A DNA stretch of 64,000 nt from G965197005 sp965197005 (GTDB lineage Bacteria; Pseudomonadota; Gammaproteobacteria; Pseudomonadales; Oceanobacteraceae), in the NCBI GenBank assembly GCA_965197005.1, contig OZ239982.1, positions 1,550,001 through 1,614,000 of the forward strand. Direction: 5' to 3'. The notes below the pieces were generated by a model, which saw nothing but the letters and a program-made list of their open reading frames with translations, did not search any database and was not told the DNA's origin. Positions 1-8,897 of the stretch are shown here, in pieces; positions within the stretch are counted from its first letter, which is position 1; the number at the start of each line of letters is the position of its first letter. Made by a program: the position numbers and the translations under genes.

Positions 1-2
1 TG

Positions 3-992
3 CTCAAAATGTCTGAATTTACCCCTGCCACTAATGCGGCGATTAAAAAATTACTTGAGCGTATTTTTTCCACCAGCCATGTTGCCTTATTTGTTGGTGA
101 AGTTGAGGCATCTCAAGCCTTCTCTGCCCTGCCTTTTAATCATTTATTATTTACAGGCTCCACTGCAGTTGGTCGTCATGTCATGGCAGCAGCGGCTAAA
201 AACCTCACGCCTGTTACCCTAGAACTGGGTGGTAAATCCCCCACCATTATTGCCCCCGATGCCGATATTAACGAGGCGGCCAACCGCATTTGTTTTGGTA
301 AATCTCTAAACGCAGGGCAAACCTGTATTGCCCCTGATTACCTACTCGTACCTAAAGGCAAAGAACAGACCTTTATTGATGCTTATGCCAAAGCCTTTAA
401 TAAAATGTACCCAACTATTAAAGACAATGATGATTACTCCGCAATTATTAACCAACGCCAATATGAGCGTTTACAAAGCTGGCTCAATGAAGCCAAAGAA
501 CAGGGCGCAACCTTACACCCAATTAATCCTGCCAATGAGGATTTAAGCGGCACACGCAAATTGGCATTGCATTTTGTAACCAACACCCAAGATGCCATGA
601 AAATTGTACAAGAAGAGCTGTTTGGACCTATTTTCCCTATTATTGGCTATGACAGCCTAGATGATGCCATCGAATATATAAATGCACGTCCACGTCCTTT
701 AGCACTGTATTTATTTAGCCCTGACAGTCACACACAACAAACCGTGTTAGAGCGCACCCATGCAGGGGGTGTAAGCATTAATGACACCCTCTCACACATT
801 GCTCAAGATGATATGCCCTTTGGCGGCGTGGGCGATTCTGGTATGGGGCATTATCACGGCAAAGAAGGCTTTATTACTCTCTCTAAAGCCAAAGCCGTGC
901 ATACAAAAGGTCGATTTAACAGCGGTAAAATGGCCTACCCTCCGTATGGTAAAGCCGTACACAAACTGATTTATCAATTTTTTATTCGTTAA
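3..992 (+). CDS. Aldehyde dehydrogenase, coniferyl-aldehyde-dehydrogenase-like (5' end outside window)
   Basis: NAD(P)-dependent aldehyde dehydrogenase that oxidises an aldehyde to its acid in the cytoplasm. The visible part holds the family hallmarks: SEFTPAT near the left edge, FTGSTAVGR (cofactor fold), the catalytic-Glu motif LELGGKSP, the catalytic Cys in GQTCIAPDY, and EELFGPI. The reading frame is open to the window edge and the first Met (position 9) lies inside the conserved SEFTPAT region, so the true start lies upstream and roughly the first 130-150 residues are missing. The wording resembles the coniferyl aldehyde dehydrogenase subgroup; the physiological substrate cannot be read from sequence. 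It is convergent with the downstream protease gene. Confidence 0.88.
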   Translation, partial: LKMSEFTPATNAAIKKLLERIFSTSHVALFVGEVEASQAFSALPFNHLLFTGSTAVGRHVMAAAAKNLTPVTLELGGKSPTIIAPDADINEAANRICFGKSLNAGQTCIAPDYLLVPKGKEQTFIDAYAKAFNKMYPTIKDNDDYSAIINQRQYERLQSWLNEAKEQGATLHPINPANEDLSGTRKLALHFVTNTQDAMKIVQEELFGPIFPIIGYDSLDDAIEYINARPRPLALYLFSPDSHTQQTVLERTHAGGVSINDTLSHIAQDDMPFGGVGDSGMGHYHGKEGFITLSKAKAVHTKGRFNSGKMAYPPYGKAVHKLIYQFFIR

Positions 993-1009
993 TAAAAGTA
1001 ATCAGCCAT

Positions 1010-1050
1010 AAAAATGCCCTAAGCGTTACCTAACAATTAGGGCATTTTTT
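1010..1050. terminator. Bidirectional intrinsic terminator
   Basis: Inverted repeat AAAAATGCCCTAA / TTAGGGCATTTTT around a 14-nt loop, with A and T runs on its two sides. It sits between the convergent aldehyde dehydrogenase and protease genes and can serve both. Confidence 0.8.
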
Positions 1051-1061
1051 ATGTGTTTTTT

Positions 1062-2195
1062 CTAAAGCTCAATGGCGTTTAATAACTTAGTGACGTTAAT
1101 TTTTCCATAGCCATAATATTTGTTATGTCCGTTTGCGTCATAAGGCTTTTTTCCGATTTTATCACTGGTTGTTTGCAATAATCGATTGATTTCTGCAAGA
1201 CTCAAATTCGGGTCTTTCTCAAGCATTAAAGCAATCACCCCACTGACAATAGGTGCAGCAATAGAAGTTCCTTTAGCCAAGGTTGTATTACCATCTTCTT
1301 GCCCCATTGGTCTTAAAGTAACTACCCCTAAACTGAACCCCATACCACCACCTGGGGCAACAACGTCTAGGTTATTACCATAGTTGCTGCTTTGGGCTCT
1401 TAAATTTTTCCCATTGCTTGCCCCCACCGCAATCACTTCAGGAATATTGGCTTCTAAATTAAGAGCCTGTATGTCTTTATTGCTATTGCCAGAGGCAAAA
1501 ACAATCACCGTACCTTTACCGCCTCGCCCTGTGCGTGCTAATTCTTGAATTTTTGCCTTTACCTTATCGGGCACACCCTGTTTACCTGTTTTATCATCAA
1601 GTCCAGAACCCCAACTACAGCTTATGATATCCGCACCTAGCTCGTCGGCTTTATTAAATAATGTCAGCATTTCATCTGTGCTCATGCTCTTTTTATATTT
1701 AATAAAAATAATCTCACTTTCGCTGGCAACCCCAAAAATGCCAAGTTTATTGGCTCTAGCAGCAATCACACCTGTGGTTGCAGTGCCATGAAGTTCATTT
1801 GCATTATGCGCCACATTACCTGAGCCTGTCGCAAGGTCATAGGTGTTTAGCACAGCCCCTTGTAAATCTTCATGGCTGACATCTAAACCATCATCAATCA
1901 CTGCAATTTTAACGCCCTTACCACGATAAAGACGGTGCATATTACCTAGGTTAATATGTGCTTGTTTACTTACAAAAAAAGGAACTTTAGTATAGCGCTC
2001 TTCTGGTGGAAACAATGCCCACTGCATACCTAGATAGCGGTCTTGTAATTGAACATCTCTTGCTTGATTTTGCGTATGAACTTGCTTGATTATTTGATTT
2101 TGCGTATGAACTTGCTGAGCACTATGATTAGATTGACCTCCACAGCCAACCAATAGAAAAACAACAAATAAAAAACCGACTCTTAGTATAAGCAT
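1062..2195 (-). CDS. Subtilisin-like (S8) serine protease, probable lipoprotein
   Basis: Secreted serine endopeptidase of the subtilase family. The catalytic triad is complete: Asp in VIDDGLDVSHEDL, His in HGTATTGVIAA, Ser in GTSIAAPIVSGVIALM; the oxyanion Asn lies in FASGNSN. I start at 2195 because this Met opens a signal peptide ending in the lipobox LVGC and has a purine-rich AAGAG upstream; an earlier Met at 2249 would bury the signal peptide. After the lipidated Cys comes a short duplicated VHTQNQ linker, then the mature domain. No long pro-peptide of the usual inhibitor type is visible. It stands alone with no obvious substrate partner nearby. Likely anchored to the outer membrane; whether it processes secreted proteins or serves nutrition is unknown. 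Confidence 0.85.
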   Translation of the reverse strand: MLILRVGFLFVVFLLVGCGGQSNHSAQQVHTQNQIIKQVHTQNQARDVQLQDRYLGMQWALFPPEERYTKVPFFVSKQAHINLGNMHRLYRGKGVKIAVIDDGLDVSHEDLQGAVLNTYDLATGSGNVAHNANELHGTATTGVIAARANKLGIFGVASESEIIFIKYKKSMSTDEMLTLFNKADELGADIISCSWGSGLDDKTGKQGVPDKVKAKIQELARTGRGGKGTVIVFASGNSNKDIQALNLEANIPEVIAVGASNGKNLRAQSSNYGNNLDVVAPGGGMGFSLGVVTLRPMGQEDGNTTLAKGTSIAAPIVSGVIALMLEKDPNLSLAEINRLLQTTSDKIGKKPYDANGHNKYYGYGKINVTKLLNAIEL

Positions 2196-2312
2196 TACAA
2201 TGACTCTTTTAAAAACACCCACAATGCTTATTGTATACAAAAATAGCAAAAATCAAAACCTTTTTTGCTGCTTTTTTAAACGCATTTAGTAAAAATTTGT
2301 TTTTAAATATGC

Positions 2313-3404
2313 CTAAGTAAATACCTGCATAAGTTTAGGGGCAAACTCTTCTAATGGTAAAACCTGATCCGACAACCCTGCTGTTTCAACCGACATTGGC
2401 ATACCGTAAATCACACAGCTTGCCTCATCTTGAGTCCATACATCAGCTTGTTTGGCTTTAAGCGTACGGCTGCCCTCTCGTCCATCTGCACCCATACCAG
2501 TTAAAACCACTGCAAGCGTTTTATCTGCAAAATGCTCTGCCGCTGAATTAAATGTTAAATCCACACAAGGACGATAGTTAACAGAATCGTCACTTTCGCT
2601 AATGCAAATAGTTTGACGATCACTAAAGGTCAGCTGCATACCACCAGGGGCTAAATACGCATGACCTGGCTGTAATTTATCTCCATGCTGCGCCTCTTTA
2701 ATATTTAAACTACTAATGCCATCTAAACGCTCTGCAAATGCGTTAGTAAATGATGCAGGCATGTGCTGGACAATGATAACCGGCACATTTAAACGCTTAT
2801 CCATTGCCTTAAATAAAGTTTGCAACGCAGCCGGCCCACCAGTTGAAGTGCCTATAACTAAAATATCTTTTTTGCCTACACGGGTACTGCTAACACGGCC
2901 GCTAGCATTGAATCTGTTAGCTGGCGGCGTGCTAGGTGTGGCTGTGCTAGGTGTGGCTGTGCTAGGTGCTGGTATCGCAGCGTTAGTGGTTGCCATAGAG
3001 CCAATACGACTTTGAGCAACGGCCTGCACTTTTTCGACCAATTTGCGCCTAATTTCATCTTTATTTTTGGCAATATCATCAAAGTTTTTAGGTAGAAAAT
3101 CGACAGCACCAGCTTCTAACGCTTCTAGTGTAATACGTGCCCCTTGAAAGGTCAGAGATGAAAACATCAAAACAGGAACAGGGCGTTCTCGCATCATTTC
3201 TTTAAGTGCGGTTACCCCGTCCATAACAGGCATTTCATAATCAAGGGTAATTACATCAGGCTTTAGCTGTTTGTTTTTTTCCACGGCCTCTAGTCCATTA
3301 GAAGCCACGCCAACTACATCTAACTCAGGAGATGAATTTAATATCTCACTAACTCGACGTTGAAAAAACATTGAGTCATCTACAACCAATACTTTAATTG
3401 TCAT
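2313..3404 (-). CDS. cheB: Chemotaxis protein-glutamate methylesterase/deamidase CheB
   Basis: Removes methyl groups from chemoreceptor glutamates (and deamidates glutamines) to reset sensitivity during adaptation. A receiver domain (about residues 1-120) has the acidic pocket VVDDS, phospho-acceptor Asp55 in TLDYEMPVMDG and the SSLT and LPK positions. The C-terminal esterase domain (about 175-363) carries the Ser-His-Asp set in IGTSTGGP, VQHMP and LTGMGADG. The linker contains a TPSTA repeat coded by a short tandem repeat around 2930-2970. The length matches the family. It is the last gene of cheY-cheZ-cheA-cheB, but a terminator-like hairpin separates it from cheA, so its level may differ from the rest. 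CheR is not in this window. Confidence 0.96.
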   Translation of the reverse strand: MTIKVLVVDDSMFFQRRVSEILNSSPELDVVGVASNGLEAVEKNKQLKPDVITLDYEMPVMDGVTALKEMMRERPVPVLMFSSLTFQGARITLEALEAGAVDFLPKNFDDIAKNKDEIRRKLVEKVQAVAQSRIGSMATTNAAIPAPSTATPSTATPSTPPANRFNASGRVSSTRVGKKDILVIGTSTGGPAALQTLFKAMDKRLNVPVIIVQHMPASFTNAFAERLDGISSLNIKEAQHGDKLQPGHAYLAPGGMQLTFSDRQTICISESDDSVNYRPCVDLTFNSAAEHFADKTLAVVLTGMGADGREGSRTLKAKQADVWTQDEASCVIYGMPMSVETAGLSDQVLPLEEFAPKLMQVFT

Positions 3405-3426
3405 TTACATCTCTCTTTTTAAATAC

Positions 3427-3464
3427 AAAAAAGCAGCGTACAGTCTTTATTCTGTCGCTGCTTT
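3427..3464 (-). terminator. Terminator-like hairpin between cheA and cheB
   Basis: Nine-bp outer stem AAAGCAGCG / CGCTGCTTT with further internal pairing (ACAG/CTGT), followed on the minus strand by a run of T. It lies in the 71-nt gap after the cheA stop and can reduce read-through into cheB. Confidence 0.72.
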
Positions 3465-3475
3465 AAGAACTGAAA

Positions 3476-5539
3476 CTAAGCAGCGCTACTTTCTTGTTCG
3501 CTTTTAGCGGCATAGTAATTAAGCATACTGGGCACATCTAAGATAAGTGCAATCCGTCCATCTCCAGTAATGGTTGCGCCTGCTAAACCAGCAGTGCCTT
3601 GCAACATACGTCCAAGGGGTTTAATGACCACCTCTTCTTGCCCTACTAGCTGATCAACCACAAAGCCAACTCGCTGTGTGCCCACAGAGAAGACCACCAC
3701 ATGTGCGCTATCATCAGGATTGGTAACTGACTTATCTTCAATTAACCAGTTGCGTAAATAGAATAACGGAATGGCTTTTTCTCGAATAATGACCACTTCT
3801 TGCCCGTCTACAATATTGGTTTTAGTCAAATCTAAATGAAATATCTCATTGACATTAACCAAGGGGAACGCAAACGCTTGATCTTTAAGCATAACCATCA
3901 ATGTAGGCATAATTGCCAAGGTAAGCGGTACTTTAATAGAAATGGTCGTACCAACCGTCATTTCTGATTCAATATTAATGGTACCGTTTAGTTGGGTAAT
4001 TTTGGTTTTTACCACGTCCATACCCACACCACGACCAGAGACATCAGAAATTTCTTTTTTAGTTGAAAATCCAGGTGCAAAAATGAGGTTATAACACTCA
4101 GTATTAGTCAAGCGATCAGCGGCATCTTGATCCATCAGACCTTTTTCTACTGCAATGCCTCGCAATTTATTAGCGTCCATACCATTACCGTCATCTTTAA
4201 TGACCAGCATAATATGGTCACCTTCTTGGGCTGCGGATAAAATAATTTTACCCTCTCGGTCTTTACCATTTTGCTCACGCTCATCGGGCATTTCTACCCC
4301 ATGGTCAACGGAGTTTCTGACCAAGTGAACCAAGGGATCGGCAAGGGCTTCAACCAAGTTTTTATCTAAATCGGTGTCTTCTCCAACCAACTCAAGGCTA
4401 ATTTCTTTTTTAAGCTGGCGAGCCAAATCTCGTACCACTCGAGGAAAACGTCCAAATACTTTTTTAATGGGCTGCATACGGGTTTTCATCACCGACGTTT
4501 GCAAATCGCCTGTTACCACATCAAGATTACCGACAGCTTGAGAGATGGCCTCATTGTTTGATTCTGAGCCCAGACGCACCAAGCGATTACGCACCAATAC
4601 CAGTTCCCCGACCATATTCATAATATCATCAAGACGTTTAGTATCTACCCTTACAGATGTTTCTGCCGCAGGAGGTGGTGGTGCTTTTTTCTCTGCTGCA
4701 GGGGCAGCTTTACTTTCTGCTTTTTTAGCTGCTGGTTTGGCTGCTGGTTTGGCTGCCGCTTTTGCAGGGGCTTTGGGAGCGGCTTTAGGCGTATTGCCTT
4801 CTGCTTGTAATCTGTCTAATAATTCCTCAAATTCAGAGTCTGTAATTAAATCATCACTGCCTGTACTAGCAGGCTTTTCTGGCGGTGCTTTACTTGCAGC
4901 AGGTTGCGCCGCTTTACCATCTACAGGACCGTGTAATTCATCTAATAGACTTTCAAACTCATCGTCTGTAATTTCATCACTTTCTACCTTTGTACTGCTG
5001 GCTTCTGTAGCTGTTTTTTTACCATCTAATTCATCTAATAAACTTTCAAATTCATCATCGGTAATTAAATCATCGCCACCTGCGCTGCTTGCAGGTGCTG
5101 GTTCAGGCTCTGGCTCTGGTTCAGGCTCTGGTTCGACTTCAGCAGCACCCTGCGGTGTTGCCAACGCACTTAAACGTGCCAATAAATCTTCTGTAGCAGG
5201 CTCTGGTTCTTCACGAGCACGAATACTATCAAACATCTCATTAATGGTATCTAGTGCTTCTAAAATCACGTCCATTAAATCTGCATCAACCGAACGCTGC
5301 CCATTACGCAAAATATCAAAAATATTTTCTGAAATATGGCAGCAATCTACCAACGCATGAATTTGTAAAAACCCAGCACCCCCTTTAACGGTATGAAACC
5401 CTCTAAAAATAGAATTAAGTAAATCTTTATCGTCTGGGCGCTGTTCTAAGTCTACAAGCTGTTCTGAAAGCTGCTCTAATATTTCTGAGGCTTCTACTAA
5501 AAAGTCTTGTAGGATTTCTTCATCTGCTTCAAAAGCCAT
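3476..5539 (-). CDS. cheA: Chemotaxis sensor histidine kinase CheA
   Basis: Receptor-coupled kinase that phosphorylates CheY and CheB. The N-terminal Hpt (P1) domain has the phospho-accepting His49 in FRGFHTVKGGAGFL. A long acidic and Ala/Pro/Lys-rich linker (about 120-290) replaces a compact P2 domain and carries three copies of an ITDDEFESLLDEL-type motif. Then come dimerisation (P3), the ATPase (P4: LVRNSVDHGVE, DDGNGMD, GRGVGMDVV) and the CheW-like P5 domain to the end. The ribosome site AAGGAG overlaps the cheZ stop, 10 nt upstream, consistent with translational coupling. Linkers of this sort are common in polar-flagellate CheA; the repeated motif may be a docking site for CheY or a polar-localisation partner. 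Confidence 0.96.
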   Translation of the reverse strand: MAFEADEEILQDFLVEASEILEQLSEQLVDLEQRPDDKDLLNSIFRGFHTVKGGAGFLQIHALVDCCHISENIFDILRNGQRSVDADLMDVILEALDTINEMFDSIRAREEPEPATEDLLARLSALATPQGAAEVEPEPEPEPEPEPAPASSAGGDDLITDDEFESLLDELDGKKTATEASSTKVESDEITDDEFESLLDELHGPVDGKAAQPAASKAPPEKPASTGSDDLITDSEFEELLDRLQAEGNTPKAAPKAPAKAAAKPAAKPAAKKAESKAAPAAEKKAPPPPAAETSVRVDTKRLDDIMNMVGELVLVRNRLVRLGSESNNEAISQAVGNLDVVTGDLQTSVMKTRMQPIKKVFGRFPRVVRDLARQLKKEISLELVGEDTDLDKNLVEALADPLVHLVRNSVDHGVEMPDEREQNGKDREGKIILSAAQEGDHIMLVIKDDGNGMDANKLRGIAVEKGLMDQDAADRLTNTECYNLIFAPGFSTKKEISDVSGRGVGMDVVKTKITQLNGTINIESEMTVGTTISIKVPLTLAIMPTLMVMLKDQAFAFPLVNVNEIFHLDLTKTNIVDGQEVVIIREKAIPLFYLRNWLIEDKSVTNPDDSAHVVVFSVGTQRVGFVVDQLVGQEEVVIKPLGRMLQGTAGLAGATITGDGRIALILDVPSMLNYYAAKSEQESSAA

Positions 5540-5549
5540 TTACAACTCC

Positions 5550-6329
5550 TTAAAAACCAAGGCTTGATAAAAGGTCATCAACATCATCTTGATTGCTGAC
5601 AACCGTTTCTGAATTGGCATTAATCTGTGGTCCTTCTGCGGTAATATCTAATTGTTCGCTATTTTCTTCTGCCGTTTTTTCAGTTTCATGCTCTATACCC
5701 GTGATGGTATCCACATGACCTGCCATGGCAATAAGACTAACCAATCGCTGTTCTACATCTTTTACTAAACTGGCTACCTTATGGATAACTTGACCAGTTA
5801 AGTCTTGATAATTTTGTGCCAGCATAATTTCTGACATCTTACTTTGTACGCTTTGGCACTTACCTTCTGTATTTGCCAAAAATTCATCTATTTTTTTACT
5901 TAGCTGACGAAACTCGTCAGGTTTTAAATCACGATTTAAAAAACGCTTCCATTCTTTAGATAAGTTAACAGACTCATCATTAATTTCTTGAACAAGTGGT
6001 ATAGACTCGTCAACCAAATCCATGGTTTTATTCGCTGACTCATCTGTCATTTTTACCACATAACTTAACTTATCTGTGGCATTTTCAATCTCTGATGCTG
6101 CGCCCACCGTTCCTTCAATTTGAAAGTTACGAATAGAATCATGTAAGGCACGGGTTAAACGACCAATCTCGTTATATAGGGTTTGGTCTCGCAAATCATT
6201 TAAATCATTGACCAAAGAAACCGCTTTAGCCAAATCCCCTTTTTCGATTTCGCTTAGCATATTCTGAGCTAAATCACGCACTTCGCTGGTGACCGCACTG
6301 TTATCCTTATTTATATCAATTTTGGACAT
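5550..6329 (-). CDS. cheZ: CheY-phosphate phosphatase CheZ
   Basis: Dephosphorylates CheY-P and so shortens the flagellar switching signal. A mostly helical protein with the catalytic Gln segment LAQNYQDLTGQVIHKV and the C-terminal CheY-binding tail VDDLLSSLGF, both diagnostic. The acidic linker before the tail (NSEQLDITAEG region) is normal for the family. The length (259 residues) is slightly above the E. coli protein (214). It follows cheY by 12 nt and precedes cheA by 10 nt, so the three are co-transcribed. Presence of CheZ fits a gammaproteobacterium. Confidence 0.95.
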   Translation of the reverse strand: MSKIDINKDNSAVTSEVRDLAQNMLSEIEKGDLAKAVSLVNDLNDLRDQTLYNEIGRLTRALHDSIRNFQIEGTVGAASEIENATDKLSYVVKMTDESANKTMDLVDESIPLVQEINDESVNLSKEWKRFLNRDLKPDEFRQLSKKIDEFLANTEGKCQSVQSKMSEIMLAQNYQDLTGQVIHKVASLVKDVEQRLVSLIAMAGHVDTITGIEHETEKTAEENSEQLDITAEGPQINANSETVVSNQDDVDDLLSSLGF

Positions 6330-6341
6330 AATAATACCCGT

Positions 6342-6728
6342 TTAACCCTCAATGCGTTCAAAGACTTTATCAATTTTTTCTTTTAATGCCGCCGCTGTAA
6401 AAGGCTTAACAACGTAACCATTTACCCCTGCTTGTGCAGCTGCCACAATTTGATCTCGTTTTGCTTCTGCGGTTACCATTAAAACAGGCAAATCTTTTAG
6501 CCTCTCATCTGCTCGCACTTTTTTCAGCAAATCCAGCCCTGTCATACCTGGCATATTCCAGTCTGTTACCAAAAAGTCAAAGTTACCATTTTGCAACATA
6601 GGCCATGCAGTTAATCCATCATCGGCTTCTGATGTATTGGTAAAACCCAAATCTCTCAATAAGTTTTTTACAATTCTTCTCATGGTAGAGAAATCATCGA
6701 CCACAAGAATTTTCATATTTTTGTCCAC
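6342..6728 (-). CDS. cheY: Chemotaxis response regulator CheY
   Basis: Single-domain receiver that, when phosphorylated by CheA, binds the flagellar motor switch. The acidic pocket VVDD, phospho-acceptor Asp56 in VTDWNMPGMTG, the Thr of LMVTAEA and Lys of YVVKPFTA are all present; the length of 128 is typical. The start is a GTG at 6728: the strong ribosome site GGAGG lies 6 nt upstream, whereas the next ATG (four codons in) would be too far from it. First gene of the operon. Confidence 0.96.
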   Translation of the reverse strand: MDKNMKILVVDDFSTMRRIVKNLLRDLGFTNTSEADDGLTAWPMLQNGNFDFLVTDWNMPGMTGLDLLKKVRADERLKDLPVLMVTAEAKRDQIVAAAQAGVNGYVVKPFTAAALKEKIDKVFERIEG

Positions 6729-6896
6729 AAAGAACCTCCAAATAAACGGCTAATAACTATTACCAAAACAATCATTAGTTTAGACACTGTTACTACATTA
6801 TCCAGCAAACGCCTTAAATTATTTTTATAAATATTAGTTTGAGCTTAAAATACGCCAACAAGCCTGAACCTATTTATACTCAAAACCAAGCCTTGC

Positions 6897-7235
6897 TTAA
6901 GGCTTAAGTGGGCGAGAAATCCCAACAGCACCAACTAACATGGCATCGCCCTCACAGCCCAAAGGCTTTACATTCAACGCATAATTCCCTTTAAACGCTG
7001 CTAAAATTAACTGAAATTTACGCTCAGATACAACCTTATCATCACTATAAGAACGGTACTGATGAGAGGGTTTACCTCCACACTTATGCACTTTTTGCTG
7101 GGTAAAAAATTCAATTGCCGCATTGGTTTCATCTTTTAATTGATAAATAAAGGTAACCGTCAGATTGGTGGTAAAGCCTTCAGCACAGGCAAGACTTGTA
7201 CTTAAAGCAAAGAAAATCATAATTAAATATCGCAA
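6897..7235 (-). CDS. Hypothetical secreted protein, 112 aa
   Basis: Unrecognised. A hydrophobic N-terminus ending near SLACAEG looks like a cleavable signal peptide, so the product is probably periplasmic. The mature part is about 95 residues with two further cysteines (HKCGG and LGCEG), possibly a disulfide. The start is a TTG at 7235, chosen because AGGAG lies 6 nt upstream; an ATG five codons later is the alternative. It sits between the chemotaxis operon and the sirB2-dtd pair, and nothing ties it functionally to either. Confidence 0.6.
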   Translation of the reverse strand: MRYLIMIFFALSTSLACAEGFTTNLTVTFIYQLKDETNAAIEFFTQQKVHKCGGKPSHQYRSYSDDKVVSERKFQLILAAFKGNYALNVKPLGCEGDAMLVGAVGISRPLKP

Positions 7236-7311
7236 AATACACTCCTAGTTTGATTGATAGTGCATTTAGTTTAGCTGAAAAAATAACGTTTATAAGCATA
7301 CCGTCTGTCAA

Positions 7312-7692
7312 TCAAACAGAAAAACCCAGCCACCAAGAAAATATATGATGTTGATGTGCCACGCCAACAATATATAAATACACCAAAAAAGCCACACAAA
7401 ATGCCCATATCTTTTGCCGCTTAATGGCGACCGCTCCTAGCCCTATATACGCTAAAAGTGCCACTATTTTTGCCATAATCCAACTTTGCGCCAATGGCGA
7501 TAGTGAAAGCAATATCAACAAATAAATAGCAAATCCAAGCAAAAAAGTATCTATAACATGCGGTAAAATTTTAAGTAATTTATTATTTTTACTTTGAGGA
7601 TAAAAATAAAACAACCAAAAACGCACAAAAAACAATCCGCCACTTAAATAAGCGATGCTGGCATGTACCAGCTTAACCACTGCATAATCCAT
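7312..7692 (-). CDS. SirB2-family integral membrane protein
   Basis: Small inner-membrane protein with about four hydrophobic segments (KLVHASIAYLSGGLFFVRF near the start; a PHVIDTFLLG segment; later an AKIVALLAYIGLGAVAIK segment). The HxxxxxxSGxxFxxR opening and PHxxDTxLL motif are typical of SirB2/YchQ-type proteins, whose biochemical role is unknown. I start at 7692 rather than the longer frame because this ATG lies 1 nt after the dtd stop and gives the conserved N-terminus; the two genes are therefore probably coupled. Confidence 0.8.
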   Translation of the reverse strand: MDYAVVKLVHASIAYLSGGLFFVRFWLFYFYPQSKNNKLLKILPHVIDTFLLGFAIYLLILLSLSPLAQSWIMAKIVALLAYIGLGAVAIKRQKIWAFCVAFLVYLYIVGVAHQHHIFSWWLGFSV

Positions 7693-7693
7693 A

Positions 7694-8128
7694 CTAAACC
7701 TTAATCCAAAAAGTAACCGGTCCATCATTAATTAAACTAACCTGCATATCTGCGGCAAATTCCCCTGTTTGTGTATGAATTTGCGCCTGTGCCTGCTGCG
7801 TAAAATACTGGTATAATTCATTTGCCTTTATAGCAGGTGCCCCCTTAGAAAAACTGGCTCTAGAACCAGATTGAGTATCTGCAACCAAGGTAAACTGTGA
7901 AACAACCAGCAATGACCCTTGCCTCTGCAATACGCTTTCTTGCATGCGTCCTTGAGAATCATTAAACACACGATAATTTAAAACCTTAGTGAGTAATTTA
8001 TCCGCATTGGCAGTACTGTCTTCTTTTTCTACACCCAAAAATAACAGCAAACCCACACCAATTTGACCGATAACCTGATTATCAACCTCGACCTTTGCCT
8101 CACTAACACGCTGAATTAATGCAATCAT
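7694..8128 (-). CDS. dtd: D-aminoacyl-tRNA deacylase
   Basis: Hydrolyses D-amino acids (and glycine) mischarged onto tRNA, a proofreading role in the cytoplasm. The family signatures are clear: MIALIQRVSEAKV start, VSQFTLVADT (the SQxT active-site motif) and the cross-subunit Gly-Pro motif at NDGPVTFW near the C-terminus. The length (144) is standard. The divergent promoter region between 8129 and 8242 separates it from the DUF4124 gene. The next gene (SirB2 family) starts 1 nt after its stop. Confidence 0.95.
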   Translation of the reverse strand: MIALIQRVSEAKVEVDNQVIGQIGVGLLLFLGVEKEDSTANADKLLTKVLNYRVFNDSQGRMQESVLQRQGSLLVVSQFTLVADTQSGSRASFSKGAPAIKANELYQYFTQQAQAQIHTQTGEFAADMQVSLINDGPVTFWIKV

Positions 8129-8242
8129 GGTAATGTTACTTCCCCAAAAAAAGAGACAGTATAAATAAGTTAAGTTAAAAAGGCTTTAAATTTAACCCTA
8201 ATTATTCTATGGTTAATACCCACTTAAACTGAGGAACTATTT

Positions 8243-8812
8243 ATGCCTAAACCCATGCAGATTATTTATTTATTCGTATTTTTTGGTTTATTAACCTGCC
8301 AGCACTCTCTGAGTGCAGACAATGCAGAAGTTTATAAAAGCGTAGATAAAAATGGCAGGGTTACTTATTCTGATAGCCCCAGTAAAAATGCAAAAAAAAC
8401 AGCGCTGCCTGAAATTTTAAGCATTCCCCCTTTATACAATCCAGATATCAATAGCCAAGAAGCCAGCAGGCAACAACAGCAGATATTTGCACCAAGCATA
8501 AAAATCATCTCTCCTAAAAATCAAGATATGATTATTGCCGCCAAACAGGGGAACTTTAGCATTCGCACCAGCCTCACCCAACCGCTAACAGGCGGTTATC
8601 ATCTTGCTCTTTATGATATGGACAAAAACGAACAACTCATGCGAGGCATAACCACTAAATTCATACTTAACAACCAAAGCCGAGGGCAGCATAACTATGA
8701 AGTACGCCTTATTAATCCCGCTGACGAGGTTATTGCACGTGAGCAAATTCAACTATTTATTCAGCGACATAAAATAAAAAAGCCGCCCAAAAAGCAGCCT
8801 ATCGCCAGATAA
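8243..8812 (+). CDS. DUF4124 domain secreted protein
   Basis: Envelope protein of unknown role. The N-terminal signal peptide (to about residue 25) is followed by a DUF4124 motif, VYKSVDKNGRVTYSDSP, common in gammaproteobacterial periplasmic proteins. The remaining part, about residues 85-175, looks like an immunoglobulin-type beta domain (PSIKIISPKNQDMI, then alternating hydrophobics) and the tail is strongly basic (HKIKKPPKKQP). The start is supported by GAGGAAC 6-7 nt upstream. A terminator follows at 8843. Confidence 0.82.
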   Translation: MPKPMQIIYLFVFFGLLTCQHSLSADNAEVYKSVDKNGRVTYSDSPSKNAKKTALPEILSIPPLYNPDINSQEASRQQQQIFAPSIKIISPKNQDMIIAAKQGNFSIRTSLTQPLTGGYHLALYDMDKNEQLMRGITTKFILNNQSRGQHNYEVRLINPADEVIAREQIQLFIQRHKIKKPPKKQPIAR

Positions 8813-8842
8813 AACGCCCTCATCATTTAAGTACGCCCCAAA

Positions 8843-8879
8843 CCCCTCATCTATTTTTATTTTAAGATGCGGGGCTTTA
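8843..8879 (+). terminator. Probable terminator after the DUF4124 gene
   Basis: Imperfect stem: CCCC-T-CATCT pairs with AGATG-C-GGGG around an AT loop, followed by CTTTAT. The T tail is weak. Confidence 0.5.
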
Positions 8880-8897
8880 TTGATAAAGTAAGCGTCC

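Noticed and set aside
4545..5360. Long plus-strand open frame (271 codons) opposite cheA, Ala/Ser/Gly-rich.
   Set aside because: Mirror of the biased CheA linker; no ribosome site and composition explained by the opposite strand.
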